Shown one piece after another: positions 29,673-38,906 of a stretch of DNA of 64,000 bases. The stretch comes from Sphingomonas sp. ID1715 (GTDB taxonomy: Bacteria; Pseudomonadota; Alphaproteobacteria; Sphingomonadales; Sphingomonadaceae): NCBI RefSeq assembly GCF_013044515.1, contig NZ_JABEPR010000001.1, forward strand, positions 806,001 to 870,000. Reading direction: 5' to 3'. Every line of letters starts with the position of its first letter. Position 1 is the stretch's first letter. The notes beneath the pieces were generated by a model that was given only the letters and a program-made list of their open reading frames with translations, made no database searches and was not told where the DNA came from. Both the position numbers and the translations under genes were made by a program.

Positions 29673-29679
29673 CTTACAC

Positions 29680-29736
29680 CGCTTGTTTCGAGCGAAGTCG
29701 AGAAACCTGCTTCTCGACTTCGCTCGAAGCGAACGG
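29680..29736. repeat. Family A palindromic repeat between yciB and sodB
   Basis: gtttcgagcgaagtcgagaa with the complement ttctcgacttcgctcgaa, lying between convergent genes. Confidence 0.9.
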
Positions 29737-29740
29737 ATCA

Positions 29741-30379
29741 TCAAGCCATTGCGTGACTCGGCTCCTGGTCCGCACGCTCGACGCCGCGCCCGTCTAGGTT
29801 CTGCCCGACGAACTCCCAATTGATCGCCCGTTTGAGCAGCGCGTCGACATAGTCGGCGCGGGCATTGCGATAGTCGATGTAATAGGCGTGCTCCCACACA
29901 TCGATGGTGAGCAACGGCGTCATGCCTTCATAGGCAACCGGCGTGTCGCCGTCATGCAGGGAGGTGATCTTGAGATCACCGCGGTCCAGCACCAGCCAGC
30001 CCCAGCCGCTGGCGAAATGACCGACCGACTCGGCCTTTAGCCTGTCCAGCATCGCATCGACCGAGCCGAACGCGTCTCCGATCTTCTGCTTGAGCATACC
30101 GGTCGGCTGCTGCTGCTCGGGGCTGAGGCATTGCCAGTAGAAGCTGTGATTCCACAGCTGGCCGGAGTTGTTGAACAGCCCCTGATTGCCGCGCTCGCGC
30201 GCCGCCTTGATGACGTCCGACAGGCGACGATCCTCCAGTCCCGCCTCGGCCGCCTGCTTGTTGGTGTTAGTCACATAGGTGCGGTGATGCTTGCCCCAGT
30301 GATAGTCGAAGGTTTCGGCGGAAATGATGTCGCCGAAGGCGTTGGCGTCATAAGGCAGCGGCGGCAGTTCGAAGGCCAT
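29741..30379 (-). CDS. sodB: Superoxide dismutase (Fe/Mn family)
   Basis: Dismutates superoxide in the cytoplasm. 212 aa with metal ligands H27, H78 (LWNHSFYW), D160 and H164 (IDVWEHAYYIDY). FASGWGWLVLD resembles iron-type enzymes more than manganese types, but metal choice is not certain from this. The C-terminus carries an extra tail of about 15 residues. Located convergent with yciB. Confidence 0.96.
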   Translation of the reverse strand: MAFELPPLPYDANAFGDIISAETFDYHWGKHHRTYVTNTNKQAAEAGLEDRRLSDVIKAARERGNQGLFNNSGQLWNHSFYWQCLSPEQQQPTGMLKQKIGDAFGSVDAMLDRLKAESVGHFASGWGWLVLDRGDLKITSLHDGDTPVAYEGMTPLLTIDVWEHAYYIDYRNARADYVDALLKRAINWEFVGQNLDGRGVERADQEPSHAMA

Positions 30380-30473
30380 GTCTTATCTCCAGGGTTGGGG
30401 TTCGGGTCCCCAACGCACCGGAGCGGCAGACGGTGCACCGCAATCTCTCGATCAGTCGTGCGAACCCGGTCGA

Positions 30474-31028
30474 TCAACCCGGTTTGCGCACCGAAAAGCG
30501 GGCCAACTCCTTTTTCGGTACGTCCCAGGCCGGCGCCAGCACGCTCGCTTTCTGATAGTCGGCAAAGGCGCGCGCATAGTCGCCGGCCAGTTCGTTCGCG
30601 ACGGCGCGGCCATAATAGGCGAATTCCGGCCGGCGGGTCTGGCGCTCCAGCGCGGCATCGAACAGCGCCCGCGCCTGGCTCCAGTCATGCTGCGACTTGA
30701 GCACCAGCGCTGCCTTGTTGAGATAGGCTTCGGGCTCGCTCGGCTTCAGTCGGATGGCCCGGTCGTAATCCGCCATGGCGCCCGTCCAGTCGTTCAGCCG
30801 GGCGCGGATGATGCCGCGATTGACGTAGGTCGCGACCTGATCGTCGAATGGCAGCGCTTCCTCGATGAGCGCGCGGTTGCAGATATCGAGCGTGCCGGGC
30901 GTGGTCCGCTCGTCATCCGCCGCTTCGAAGCAGGAGCGCGCAAGACCCGATCCCAACACCAGGCTGGACGCGTTCGCGACGCCGGGAATCAGCAGGGCGG
31001 CAGCCGCAAGCCAGGGGAAAGAGCGCAT
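30474..31028 (-). CDS. Exported TPR protein
   Basis: 184 aa with a signal peptide (SFPWLAAAALLIPGVANA) and at least three TPR repeats (VNRGIIRARLNDWTGAMADY, AYLNKAALVLKSQHDWSQAR, AYYGRAVANELAGDYARAF). Probably a periplasmic scaffold. The ATG at 31028 is preferred over two upstream ATGs because ggagg lies directly before it. Lies 32 bases downstream of pspF on the same strand, so it may be co-transcribed with it, but no functional link is known. Confidence 0.82.
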   Translation of the reverse strand: MRSFPWLAAAALLIPGVANASSLVLGSGLARSCFEAADDERTTPGTLDICNRALIEEALPFDDQVATYVNRGIIRARLNDWTGAMADYDRAIRLKPSEPEAYLNKAALVLKSQHDWSQARALFDAALERQTRRPEFAYYGRAVANELAGDYARAFADYQKASVLAPAWDVPKKELARFSVRKPG

Positions 31029-31060
31029 TCGACCCTCCATCGCTGGACCGAGCCAGACTA

Positions 31061-32095
<1,035 letters not shown>

Positions 32096-32194
32096 TGCCG
32101 AAACATGGCGAAAAATCCCAACGCTTGGCAAGAGGCAAGTTCTAACACCGGTCGTGTTCTGAGAGAAATGGCGATTTTCTGCCGTTTTTCGAAC

Positions 32195-32211
32195 TTGGCA
32201 CGGGGTCTGCA
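32195..32211 (+). promoter_or_regulatory. Sigma-54 promoter of the psp operon
   Basis: ttggcacggggtctgca matches the -24/-12 consensus, with GG at 32197-32198 and GC at 32209-32210, ten bases between them. It faces the psp genes and stands divergent to pspF. Transcription should start about 12 bases downstream, near 32222. Confidence 0.9.
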
Positions 32212-32274
32212 AAGTATTTGACGAGGCCGCTCACGAGGCGGCCACGACACAAACCAGGTTCAAGGAGCACGCCA

Positions 32275-32421
32275 ATGTTCACCTCGTTCGAAGCCAAGAA
32301 GACCTTCTCCGCCATCCTCTGCACCGTCCTGTTCAGCGCCACCTGCGTGCTGAGCGCGGTCGGCCCGGCGGGCGCGGTCGAGGTTCGCACCCCCTCCGTC
32401 GTCAGCACCCCTCTCGCTTGA
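32275..32421 (+). CDS. Small membrane or exported peptide, first gene of the psp operon
   Basis: 48 aa: a short charged start (SFEAKK), one hydrophobic segment (TFSAILCTVLFSATCVLSAV) with two cysteines, and a Val/Pro tail. It may be a signal peptide or a single-pass membrane peptide. An aaggag site precedes the ATG and the gene lies about 50 bases after the predicted transcription start, so it would be translated first. No homologue was recognised. Confidence 0.75.
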   Translation: MFTSFEAKKTFSAILCTVLFSATCVLSAVGPAGAVEVRTPSVVSTPLA

Positions 32422-32431
32422 CGACACAAAC

Positions 32432-32466
32432 TGCCGGGGCGCTGGCCCCCTTGTAGCGCCCCGGCA
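32432..32466 (+). terminator. Hairpin between the leader gene and pspA
   Basis: A 12-bp perfect stem (tgccggggcgct / agcgccccggca) with an 11-base loop, followed by cccttatt. It is positioned as a possible attenuator or mRNA-stability hairpin. The downstream T-run is weak, so it is probably leaky. Confidence 0.65.
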
Positions 32467-32497
32467 CCCTTATTCGCGCGTATCCAGGAGTTTACCG

Positions 32498-33166
32498 ATG
32501 GGCATCTTCAGCCGAACCCGAGACATCATCGCCGCCAACATGACCGACCTGCTGGATCGCGCCGAAGACCCGGCCAAGATGATCCGCATGATCATCCTGG
32601 AGATGGAAGAAACCCTGGTCGAGGTTCGTGCCTCGGCCGCGCGCACCATCGCCGACCAGAAGGAAATGCGCCGCCACATCGCCAAGCTCGACAAGCTGCA
32701 GGAAAGCTGGACCGAGAAGGCGGAGCTGGCGCTGTCCAAGGGCCGCGAGGATCTCGCCAAGGCGGCGTTGCTCGAAAAGCGCAAGGCGGCCGACATGGCC
32801 GACCAGCTCAAGGCCGAGATCGAAGTGCTCGACGATGCGTTGCAGGCTTCCGAAGCCGACATCGCCAAGCTGCAGGGCAAGCTGCGCGAGGCGCGCGCCC
32901 GCCAGAACACGATCATGACCCGGCTGGAAAGCGCACATAACCGCATGAAGCTGCGCGAGGCCTATTCGGGCGCGCGGGTCGAGGACGCGTTCAGCCGCTT
33001 CGAAGTGCTGGAGCGCCGCGTCGACCTGGCCGAGGGCCGCGCCGATGCCGCGGGCATGGGCGAGCCGAAGACGCTGGAAGACCAGTTTGCCGAGCTGCGC
33101 TCGAGCGACCAGGTCGATGAAGAGCTGGAAGCGCTGAAGGCGCGGCTGGCCACCCGGGAGGGCTGA
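32498..33166 (+). CDS. pspA: Phage shock protein A
   Basis: 222-aa peripheral membrane protein that binds stressed inner membrane and, in known systems, inhibits PspF. It starts MGIFSRTRDIIAANMTDLLD and is predicted to be almost wholly coiled coil (ESCRT-III-like), with the usual RMIILEMEETLVEVR region. First of three canonical psp genes. Confidence 0.97.
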   Translation: MGIFSRTRDIIAANMTDLLDRAEDPAKMIRMIILEMEETLVEVRASAARTIADQKEMRRHIAKLDKLQESWTEKAELALSKGREDLAKAALLEKRKAADMADQLKAEIEVLDDALQASEADIAKLQGKLREARARQNTIMTRLESAHNRMKLREAYSGARVEDAFSRFEVLERRVDLAEGRADAAGMGEPKTLEDQFAELRSSDQVDEELEALKARLATREG

Positions 33167-33170
33167 TCAG

Positions 33171-33449
33171 ATGGAAGATATTTTCCTGCCGATCGTGATC
33201 TGCGGAATGCTGTTCGTCGGCATGCCCTGGATCATCCTCCACTATATCACGAAGTGGAAGCAGCAGTCCGGCACGATGACGCATGCGGATGAGAGCCTGC
33301 TCGAAGAGCTGTACGAGACCGCACGTCGCCTGGACGATCGCCTGCATTCGATCGAGCGCATCGTCGCCGCCGAAACGCCGGAGCTGGAGGTGCGCCGCCC
33401 CGCGCCCGAACTGCCCCGCGCCGAAGTTCGCCAGATCAGGGAGAAGTAA
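33171..33449 (+). CDS. pspB: Phage shock protein B
   Basis: 92 aa: an N-terminal membrane segment (FLPIVICGMLFVGMPWIIL) and a helical cytoplasmic part containing RRLDDRLHSIERIVAAE, which is the PspB signature. Works with PspC in sensing and in PspA release. Four bases after pspA. Confidence 0.95.
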   Translation: MEDIFLPIVICGMLFVGMPWIILHYITKWKQQSGTMTHADESLLEELYETARRLDDRLHSIERIVAAETPELEVRRPAPELPRAEVRQIREK

Positions 33450-33450
33450 G

Positions 33451-33831
33451 ATGGCCGAGAGCCGCACCCGTTTCTACGTCGACAAGCAGAACAAGAAGTG
33501 GCTGGGCGTCTGCGCCGGGATCGCCGATTACATGGGGTGGGACGTCACCTTGGTCCGCATCGGCATGGTGGTGATCACCCTGGCTGGTGCCTTCCCCTGG
33601 TCGCTGATCGCCTATCTGGCGACCAACTGGGTGGCCAAGCCAAAGCCCTACGGCCTCTATAGCGACAAGGAAGAAGAGCAGTTCTGGCAGGGCGTCCGCC
33701 GCTCGCCGGCGCGGACCACCCGCGAAGTCCGCGGCCGGCTGCGCGACATCGATCGCCGCCTGGCCGATGTGGAGCTCTACTACACCAGCCGCAACCGTCG
33801 CCTCGCCGACGAGATCGACAGCCTGCGCTGA
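33451..33831 (+). CDS. pspC: Phage shock protein C
   Basis: 126-aa membrane protein. The PspC domain is clear (KKWLGVCAGIADYMGWDVTL and VITLAGAFPWSLIAYLATNW), followed by a longer helical tail (EVRGRLRDIDRRLADVELYY) that resembles the PspB-type coiled coils of the genes downstream. One base after pspB. Confidence 0.95.
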   Translation: MAESRTRFYVDKQNKKWLGVCAGIADYMGWDVTLVRIGMVVITLAGAFPWSLIAYLATNWVAKPKPYGLYSDKEEEQFWQGVRRSPARTTREVRGRLRDIDRRLADVELYYTSRNRRLADEIDSLR

Positions 33832-33861
33832 GCGCGGCGCCGACGAATAAGGGGAAGAACA

Positions 33862-34152
33862 ATGAGTTGGGCAGGTCCCGGGTTCGTGATCGCCATCATC
33901 GCGATCAGCACATTCGGATGGGTCGCCACCAGCTGGATCCGCGCCAGACACGGCTACCCGTTGGAAGGCGAATGGGGCGGCACCGTCGCCAAGACCGACC
34001 TGGAGCAATCCCGCAAGGTACAGCTCCTCGAAAGTGAAAACGGCAAGCTGCAGGGTCAGATCAGCCGGCTCGAGGAACGCATCGCCATCCTGGAGCGGAT
34101 CGCCACCGACCCGGCCGAACGGACGGCGCGCGAAATCGACGCGCTGCGCTGA
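33862..34152 (+). CDS. PspB-like small membrane/coiled-coil protein 1
   Basis: 96 aa: one N-terminal membrane segment (GFVIAIIAISTFGWVATSW), the motif HGYPLEGEWGG, and a helical tail ending LEERIAILERIATD. The terminal LERI-x-TD pattern matches PspB. Own strong ribosome site (aaggggaa). The next gene is a close paralogue. Not a known named psp gene. Confidence 0.85.
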   Translation: MSWAGPGFVIAIIAISTFGWVATSWIRARHGYPLEGEWGGTVAKTDLEQSRKVQLLESENGKLQGQISRLEERIAILERIATDPAERTAREIDALR

Positions 34153-34163
34153 GGAGGAAGAAA

Positions 34164-34481
34164 ATGGAAAAAGTCGCAATCATCGAGACCATGGCACCCG
34201 TGTTCGGTGTACTCGGATTCCTCGCCATTGCCGGTTGGATCTTCACCACCTGGCTGCGCGTCCGGAACGGCTATCCGCTGGAGGGCAGCTGGGGAAACCC
34301 GATCTACCCGAAGCACGACAATGAAGCGGTCGAACGGATCAAGCTGCTGAGCCAGGAAAATGCTCAGCTTCGCGCCGAGCTGGGCTCGATCAAGGACCGG
34401 CTTGCCAATGTCGAGCGGATCGTCACCGACGAGGGTCATCGCGTCGCTGCCGAAATCGAGAAGCTCCGTCTGCCGAACTGA
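34164..34481 (+). CDS. PspB-like small membrane/coiled-coil protein 2
   Basis: 105 aa, a paralogue of the preceding gene: membrane segment GVLGFLAIAGWIFTTWL, motif NGYPLEGSWGN, coiled-coil ending LANVERIVTDEG. It has a gaggaggaa ribosome site and lies 11 bases downstream. The shared GYPLEG motif suggests recent duplication. Confidence 0.85.
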   Translation: MEKVAIIETMAPVFGVLGFLAIAGWIFTTWLRVRNGYPLEGSWGNPIYPKHDNEAVERIKLLSQENAQLRAELGSIKDRLANVERIVTDEGHRVAAEIEKLRLPN

Positions 34482-34546
34482 TAGCGGCGATCGTCGAACA
34501 GCGCTGGTCCGCTGAAAGCAAGTGGCCAGAAAACCGAGGAGTTCAA

Positions 34547-34813
34547 ATGATGGGCATGGCTCCGTTCTCAATGTTCTTCGTGCTGGGCGTGTTGACCATC
34601 GTCATGTTCGGCCGCGCCTTCAAACGCTTCTTCGACTTCCGCGAAAAGCAGCTCGACGCCCAGGTCGGCAGGACCGCAGAAAAAGCGGCGCAATATGCGG
34701 CCCAGACCGAGCGGCTCGAACAGCGCGTGCGGGTGCTCGAACGGATCATCACCGATCGCGGCGGCGACCTCGCAGCGCAGATCGAAGATCTCCGCGACCG
34801 GCCGCTGAACTGA
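34547..34813 (+). CDS. PspB-like small membrane/coiled-coil protein 3
   Basis: 88 aa: short membrane segment (MFFVLGVLTIVMFGRAF), a charged stretch and a coiled coil ending RVRVLERIITDRG. Lacks the GYPLEG motif. Strong gaggag site. Follows a 65-base gap, the largest in the array. Confidence 0.82.
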   Translation: MMGMAPFSMFFVLGVLTIVMFGRAFKRFFDFREKQLDAQVGRTAEKAAQYAAQTERLEQRVRVLERIITDRGGDLAAQIEDLRDRPLN

Positions 34814-34841
34814 ACAAGAAAAATTAAGGGAGCAAAAGGGC

Positions 34842-35099
34842 ATGAACCCCTTCGAGATGGTGATCGGCATCGTGCTGATCGTGACAGTCGGCCGCATCAT
34901 TCAGGCCAAGCTTGGCGCCAACCGCCGCTTCGGACCTCCGGGCAGCGTCGCCGCGGGCTCGGGCGAGAGCCGCCGGCTGCGAGAGGAAATCCTCACGCTG
35001 AAGGAGCGCGTCGCGGTGCTCGAGCGGCTGATCACCGACGAACGCGGCTCGCGCGAACTGGAGCGCGAAATCGAGGCTTTGCGGTCCCGCGACGCCTGA
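34842..35099 (+). CDS. PspB-like small membrane/coiled-coil protein 4
   Basis: 85 aa: membrane segment (FEMVIGIVLIVTVGRII), a Gly/Ser linker and coiled coil ending RVAVLERLITDERG, again the family ending. agggag site precedes the ATG. Probably cytoplasmic C-terminal helix like PspB. Confidence 0.82.
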   Translation: MNPFEMVIGIVLIVTVGRIIQAKLGANRRFGPPGSVAAGSGESRRLREEILTLKERVAVLERLITDERGSRELEREIEALRSRDA

Positions 35100-35123
35100 G
35101 CGCCGGACCGGAGGAGAGAGACG

Positions 35124-35360
35124 ATGGAACCGACCGTCTATCTGGAAATGGGAATGGTGGGCCTGGCTGGCATCGGCATCCTCACCGCCGGCGCGCTGCG
35201 GGGCTGGAAAGGTTGGCTGGAGCTGAAGCGGCTGGAACTCCAGTCGACCAGCCATAGCGACGCCCTCCCCGCCCCCAACATGACGTCGCGCATCGAAATC
35301 GCCGACCTGAAGGAGCGTATCCGCAAGCTGGAAGCGATCGCGGCAGGCGTGGATTTGTGA
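35124..35360 (+). CDS. PspB-like small membrane/coiled-coil protein 5
   Basis: 78 aa: membrane segment (MGMVGLAGIGILTAGAL), then a hydrophilic helix with IEIADLKERIRKLEAIA, a looser match to the ERI-type ending. ggagg site precedes the ATG. Last gene of the array; the repeat at 35369 follows. Confidence 0.8.
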   Translation: MEPTVYLEMGMVGLAGIGILTAGALRGWKGWLELKRLELQSTSHSDALPAPNMTSRIEIADLKERIRKLEAIAAGVDL

Positions 35361-35368
35361 GCCATTCC

Positions 35369-35448
35369 GTCATGCTGAACTTGTTTCAGCACAAGCCTTC
35401 CGGTGATCCGTCGCTTGCAGGCTTGTCCCGAACCAAGTTCGGGATGAC
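35369..35448. repeat. Dispersed palindromic repeat, family B
   Basis: Copy of the 13371 element: gtcatgctgaacttgtttca and the complement accaagttcgggatgac, with the same ggtgatccgtcgctt core. Separates the psp array from sufE. Confidence 0.88.
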
Positions 35449-35478
35449 GGAAGTGGTTGCGGGCTCTATCCGCCCCCC

Positions 35479-35886
35479 ATGCCCACCCTCACTGACATCC
35501 TCGCCGACTATGAACTGCTCGACGCCGACGATCGCTACCGCCTGCTGATCGATCTCGGCCGCGCGCTCGAGCCGATGCCGGAGCCGCTCAAGACCGACGC
35601 CACGCTCGTCCGCGGCTGCTCCGCATCGGTCTGGGTCTATCCGACCAAGGTTGGCGAGCGGCTCCATTTCCTGGCCGACTCCAATGCGGCGATCACCAAA
35701 GGCATTATCGCGCTGGTGCTGCTGACCGTGCAGGATCGCCCACCGGCCGACATCCTCGCGACCGACATCGAAGGCGCGCTTGCACCGTTCGACCTGCGCA
35801 ACCAGCTCAGCTCGAACCGGACGCAAGGCATTCCGAACATGATCGCTCTGATCAGGGAAACGGCCGCGCGCTACGCCAACTCCTGA
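35479..35886 (+). CDS. SufE family cysteine desulfuration protein
   Basis: 135-aa sulfur-acceptor protein that stimulates a SufS-type desulfurase in Fe-S cluster assembly. The persulfide cysteine is in LVRGCSASVWVY, and TQGIPNMIALIRE matches the C-terminal helix. Suf operon genes are not adjacent. No clear Shine-Dalgarno sequence is seen before the ATG. Confidence 0.93.
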   Translation: MPTLTDILADYELLDADDRYRLLIDLGRALEPMPEPLKTDATLVRGCSASVWVYPTKVGERLHFLADSNAAITKGIIALVLLTVQDRPPADILATDIEGALAPFDLRNQLSSNRTQGIPNMIALIRETAARYANS

Positions 35887-35887
35887 T

Positions 35888-35960
35888 CGTCATTCCCGCG
35901 AAAAGCGGGAACCCAGGGGTGAATAGAAGAAGCGGGGTCCCCGCTTTCGCGGGGATGACG
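35888..35960. repeat. Dispersed palindromic repeat, family F
   Basis: cgtcattcccgcgaaaagcg on the left and cgctttcgcggggatgacg on the right. A second copy lies at 60809-60890. It separates sufE from a convergent gene. Confidence 0.9.
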
Positions 35961-35974
35961 AAAGAAGGAAAGGA

Positions 35975-36502
35975 TCAGGCCGCGTTCCGCTCCTCGGCGC
36001 GCTTCAACAGGTCATAGGCCGCCTGGATCTGGCGGAAGCGCTCGGCGGCGGCTTCGTCACCCGGCTTCACATCCGGATGGTTGGCCTTGGCAAGGCGGCG
36101 ATAGGCGGCCTTCACGTCGTCGAAGCTCGCATCCGCTTCCAGATCGAGCGCGCCGAGCGCCCGCATCTCGTCCCGCGATCGGCTGCCGTCGCCGGGCCCG
36201 CCCCAGGCATAATGGCTCGACTGCCGATAGCCGGAGGCACCGCGCAGGTCGTCGGCCTCCCGCGCGGCTGCTTCCTCGGCGGACAGGCCTTCGAAATAAT
36301 TCCAGTTGCGGTTGTATTCGGCGGCGTGCGCCTCGCAGAAATACCAGCGCTCCGGGCTGTTCGGCGATTTGGGCGCGGGCCGGTCGCCCGGCTCGCTGCA
36401 GCCCTCGCGGTCGCACAGCCGGACCTGCGTCGCGCCGCGTTCGCCCCCATAGGCGCGCCAGCGGGGAAATCCCCAGTCGTTGGAACGGGTTTGACGCGCC
36501 AT
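35975..36502 (-). CDS. J-domain protein
   Basis: 175-aa probable DnaK co-chaperone. The C-terminal J domain (about 118-172) has the HPD motif (ANHPDVKPGD). The N-terminal half has a cysteine/histidine cluster (CDREGCSE and WYFCEAHAAEYN) that may bind zinc. The start MARQTRSNDWGFPRW is used, not the longer upstream frame. A stand-alone J protein in many alphaproteobacteria; its client is unknown. Confidence 0.86.
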   Translation of the reverse strand: MARQTRSNDWGFPRWRAYGGERGATQVRLCDREGCSEPGDRPAPKSPNSPERWYFCEAHAAEYNRNWNYFEGLSAEEAAAREADDLRGASGYRQSSHYAWGGPGDGSRSRDEMRALGALDLEADASFDDVKAAYRRLAKANHPDVKPGDEAAAERFRQIQAAYDLLKRAEERNAA

Positions 36503-36518
36503 ATGAGCCAGATAGTCG

Positions 36519-37337
36519 TTAGGATGGCTGAGGCAACCGCCCGAACGGCACGACCTTGTTGTCGGCGTCATGGCCGATATCCGCATGCCCCAGGAACTTA
36601 ATGCCGGCACGATCGCACCAATAGCGTACGACGGCCTCCGGCTCCGCCCCAAAATCCGGATCGTTGGCCGGCACCTTGCTGATGCGGCCGAGCCTGATCC
36701 CGGCAACGCCCCTGATCGCCGAATGCTGGACGATCTGCGCCATGTCGCGATCGGTGCGATACAGATACTCGTCCACTTCCTCGACCAGCAGCTCGTGCCC
36801 GGTCAGATCGGGCAGATGCCGCGTACCCACCAGATGGGCGAGAATGACGATGTTGAAGGCGGCGGTCGGCGAACCGGCCACGGAAGGATCGAGCGATCCC
36901 GGCGCCCGATCGCACAGCCAGTCGAGCGAACGGCGGACGGCCGCCTCTCCGCCTTCACGCCGGATGTCCGCGGGCATTGGCCCGTGCGCGACCTGGCCGA
37001 TGCCCCGCGCGTAGAGCGCGCCCAGCAAGGTGCCCGCGTCGGAATAGCCGAGATAGGTCTTGGCGGTGGCCGGGCCCCACAGGCCGTCCATGACCCGATC
37101 GACGATCCGCGCGGCGCCATAGCCCCCGCGTGCAAACCAGACGGCGTCGAGCGACGGATCATTGGCATAGTCGATCACTGCCGCGGCGCGCGCCGTGTCC
37201 GGCCCCGCGAAATGTCCGTCGCTCAGAAAGCATTGGGGATGCCAGACCAGTTCGCCCTGGCCCTCGGCCAGGGCGGAAACGCGCCGCACCACATCTTCGT
37301 CGATCCGACAACTCGGCGCGACGATGCCGATCCTCAT
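36519..37337 (-). CDS. ldcA: LD-carboxypeptidase (S66 family)
   Basis: Removes the terminal D-Ala of murein tetrapeptide during recycling. 272 aa. Nucleophile S99 is in YLGYSDAG, with RGGYGAARI just upstream and the glutamate-containing LLVEEVDEY later. The start MRIGIVAPSC is conserved. It is cytoplasmic, and it is divergent from the mpl gene, which uses its tripeptide product. Confidence 0.93.
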   Translation of the reverse strand: MRIGIVAPSCRIDEDVVRRVSALAEGQGELVWHPQCFLSDGHFAGPDTARAAAVIDYANDPSLDAVWFARGGYGAARIVDRVMDGLWGPATAKTYLGYSDAGTLLGALYARGIGQVAHGPMPADIRREGGEAAVRRSLDWLCDRAPGSLDPSVAGSPTAAFNIVILAHLVGTRHLPDLTGHELLVEEVDEYLYRTDRDMAQIVQHSAIRGVAGIRLGRISKVPANDPDFGAEPEAVVRYWCDRAGIKFLGHADIGHDADNKVVPFGRLPQPS

Positions 37338-37355
37338 TCCACTCTCTCCGCCTGC

Positions 37356-37409
37356 TCGCATCGAGCGCAGTCGAGATGCGCTTCTCGACTGCGCTCGAAG
37401 CGAACGGAG
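37356..37409. repeat. Family A palindromic repeat between ldcA and mpl
   Basis: tcgagcgcagtcgagatgcg with the complement cttctcgactgcgctcgaa; a diverged copy, lying in the short divergent promoter region of the two genes. Confidence 0.85.
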
Positions 37410-37452
37410 AAAAACTGTTTCATCTGCACCGGCTGAAGCTACTACCCGCCGC

Positions 37453-38850
37453 ATGCCTTCTCACAAATCCTATTTCTTCTGCGGGATCGGCGGCAGCGGG
37501 ATGTTGCCGCTCGCCTGCATCGTCCGCGCACAGGGCGCCCAGGTCGCGGGTTCGGACCGGGCGCTCGACCAGGGCCGCACCGCGCCGAAGTTCGAATTCC
37601 TGCGCGCGCAGGGCATCGGCCTGTTCCCGCAGGACGGGAGCGGCCTCAGCTCGAGCGAGCAATTGCTCGTCGCCTCTGCCGCCGTCGAGGACACAGTGCC
37701 CGACGTGCAGGCGGCGACGAGGCTGGGCTGTGAGCGCATGAGCCGCGCGGGCCTGCTCGCGGAGCTGTTCAACGCCGCGCCGGAGCGGATCGCGATCGGC
37801 GGCACCAGCGGGAAGTCGACGGTCACCGGCATGATCGGCTGGATCCTGCACGCGACCGGCCGCGCGCCGACGGTGATGAACGGTGCCGTGATGAAGAACT
37901 TCGTCAGCGAGGACACGCCTTTTGCCAGCGCGCTGATCGGCGGCGGCGACCTGTTCGTCAGCGAAGTCGATGAAAGCGACGGCTCGATCGCCTTGTTCGA
38001 GCCCACTATCGCGGTACTGGGCAACATCAGTCTCGACCATAAGGAAATGGACGAACTGCGCGCGCTGTTCGAGGATTTCGTGAGCAAGGCGCGCACCGCC
38101 GTCGTCAACATCGACCATCCGGAAGTCGCCGCGATCGCCGACGAACTGCACCAGGATCGACTGCTCACCTTCGCCTTCGATCGCGAGGCGCAGCTGATCG
38201 GCCATGCGCTGGAAGAGGCGCCGGAAGGCGTGTCCTTTCACGTCACCGAGCGGTCGAGCGGAGATCACGCCGAGGTGCGGTTGCAGGTGCCGGGCAGGCA
38301 CAATGCGGTCAATGCGCTGTCCGCGATCGGCGCGGCGGTCGCCGCGGGCGTGTCGTTGCACGAAGCGGCGGAGGCGCTCGCCGGCTTTACCGGCCTCAAA
38401 CGGCGGCTTGAGCGAGTCGGCGAAGGCGGCGGCGTGACCATCTATGACGATTTCGGCCACAACCCGGACAAGATCGCAGCGACGCTCGACGCGCTGCACG
38501 CCTTTCCCGGGCGGCTGATCATCTTCTTCCAGCCCCATGGCTATGGGCCGCTCCGCGTCATGGGCGACGAGCTGGTGCGAATGCTGGGCGAAAAGCTGAC
38601 GCCGGAAGACCTGCTGATCCTGAGCGACCCCGTCTATTTCGGCGGCACGGTCGATCGGTCGGTCGGCAGCGACACGATCGTTCAAGGGGTTCGCGCCGCC
38701 GGTCGCCAGGCCGAACACATCCCGCTGCGCCCCGACATTGCCCGGCATTTGGTCGAGATCGCCCGACCCGGCGACCGCATCATCGTCATGGGCGCGCGCG
38801 ACGATACGCTCAGCCAGTTCGCCGAGGAGCTGTTGCCGCTCTTCGCCTGA
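37453..38850 (+). CDS. mpl: UDP-MurNAc:tripeptide ligase Mpl (Mur ligase family)
   Basis: Ligates recycled L-Ala-gamma-D-Glu-meso-DAP tripeptide to UDP-MurNAc. 465 aa. N-terminal FFCGIGGSGMLPLAC, ATP-binding GGTSGKSTVTGMIG (about 116), central SEVDESDGSIALF, and KRRLERVGEGGGVTIYDDFGH. MurC is a possible alternative, but the location next to ldcA favours Mpl. Confidence 0.85.
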   Translation: MPSHKSYFFCGIGGSGMLPLACIVRAQGAQVAGSDRALDQGRTAPKFEFLRAQGIGLFPQDGSGLSSSEQLLVASAAVEDTVPDVQAATRLGCERMSRAGLLAELFNAAPERIAIGGTSGKSTVTGMIGWILHATGRAPTVMNGAVMKNFVSEDTPFASALIGGGDLFVSEVDESDGSIALFEPTIAVLGNISLDHKEMDELRALFEDFVSKARTAVVNIDHPEVAAIADELHQDRLLTFAFDREAQLIGHALEEAPEGVSFHVTERSSGDHAEVRLQVPGRHNAVNALSAIGAAVAAGVSLHEAAEALAGFTGLKRRLERVGEGGGVTIYDDFGHNPDKIAATLDALHAFPGRLIIFFQPHGYGPLRVMGDELVRMLGEKLTPEDLLILSDPVYFGGTVDRSVGSDTIVQGVRAAGRQAEHIPLRPDIARHLVEIARPGDRIIVMGARDDTLSQFAEELLPLFA

Positions 38851-38906
38851 TCGGCCGTTGCAGAGGTGAGTTATTGATGCAATACACCTTCCCAGGGAGA
38901 AGGTGG

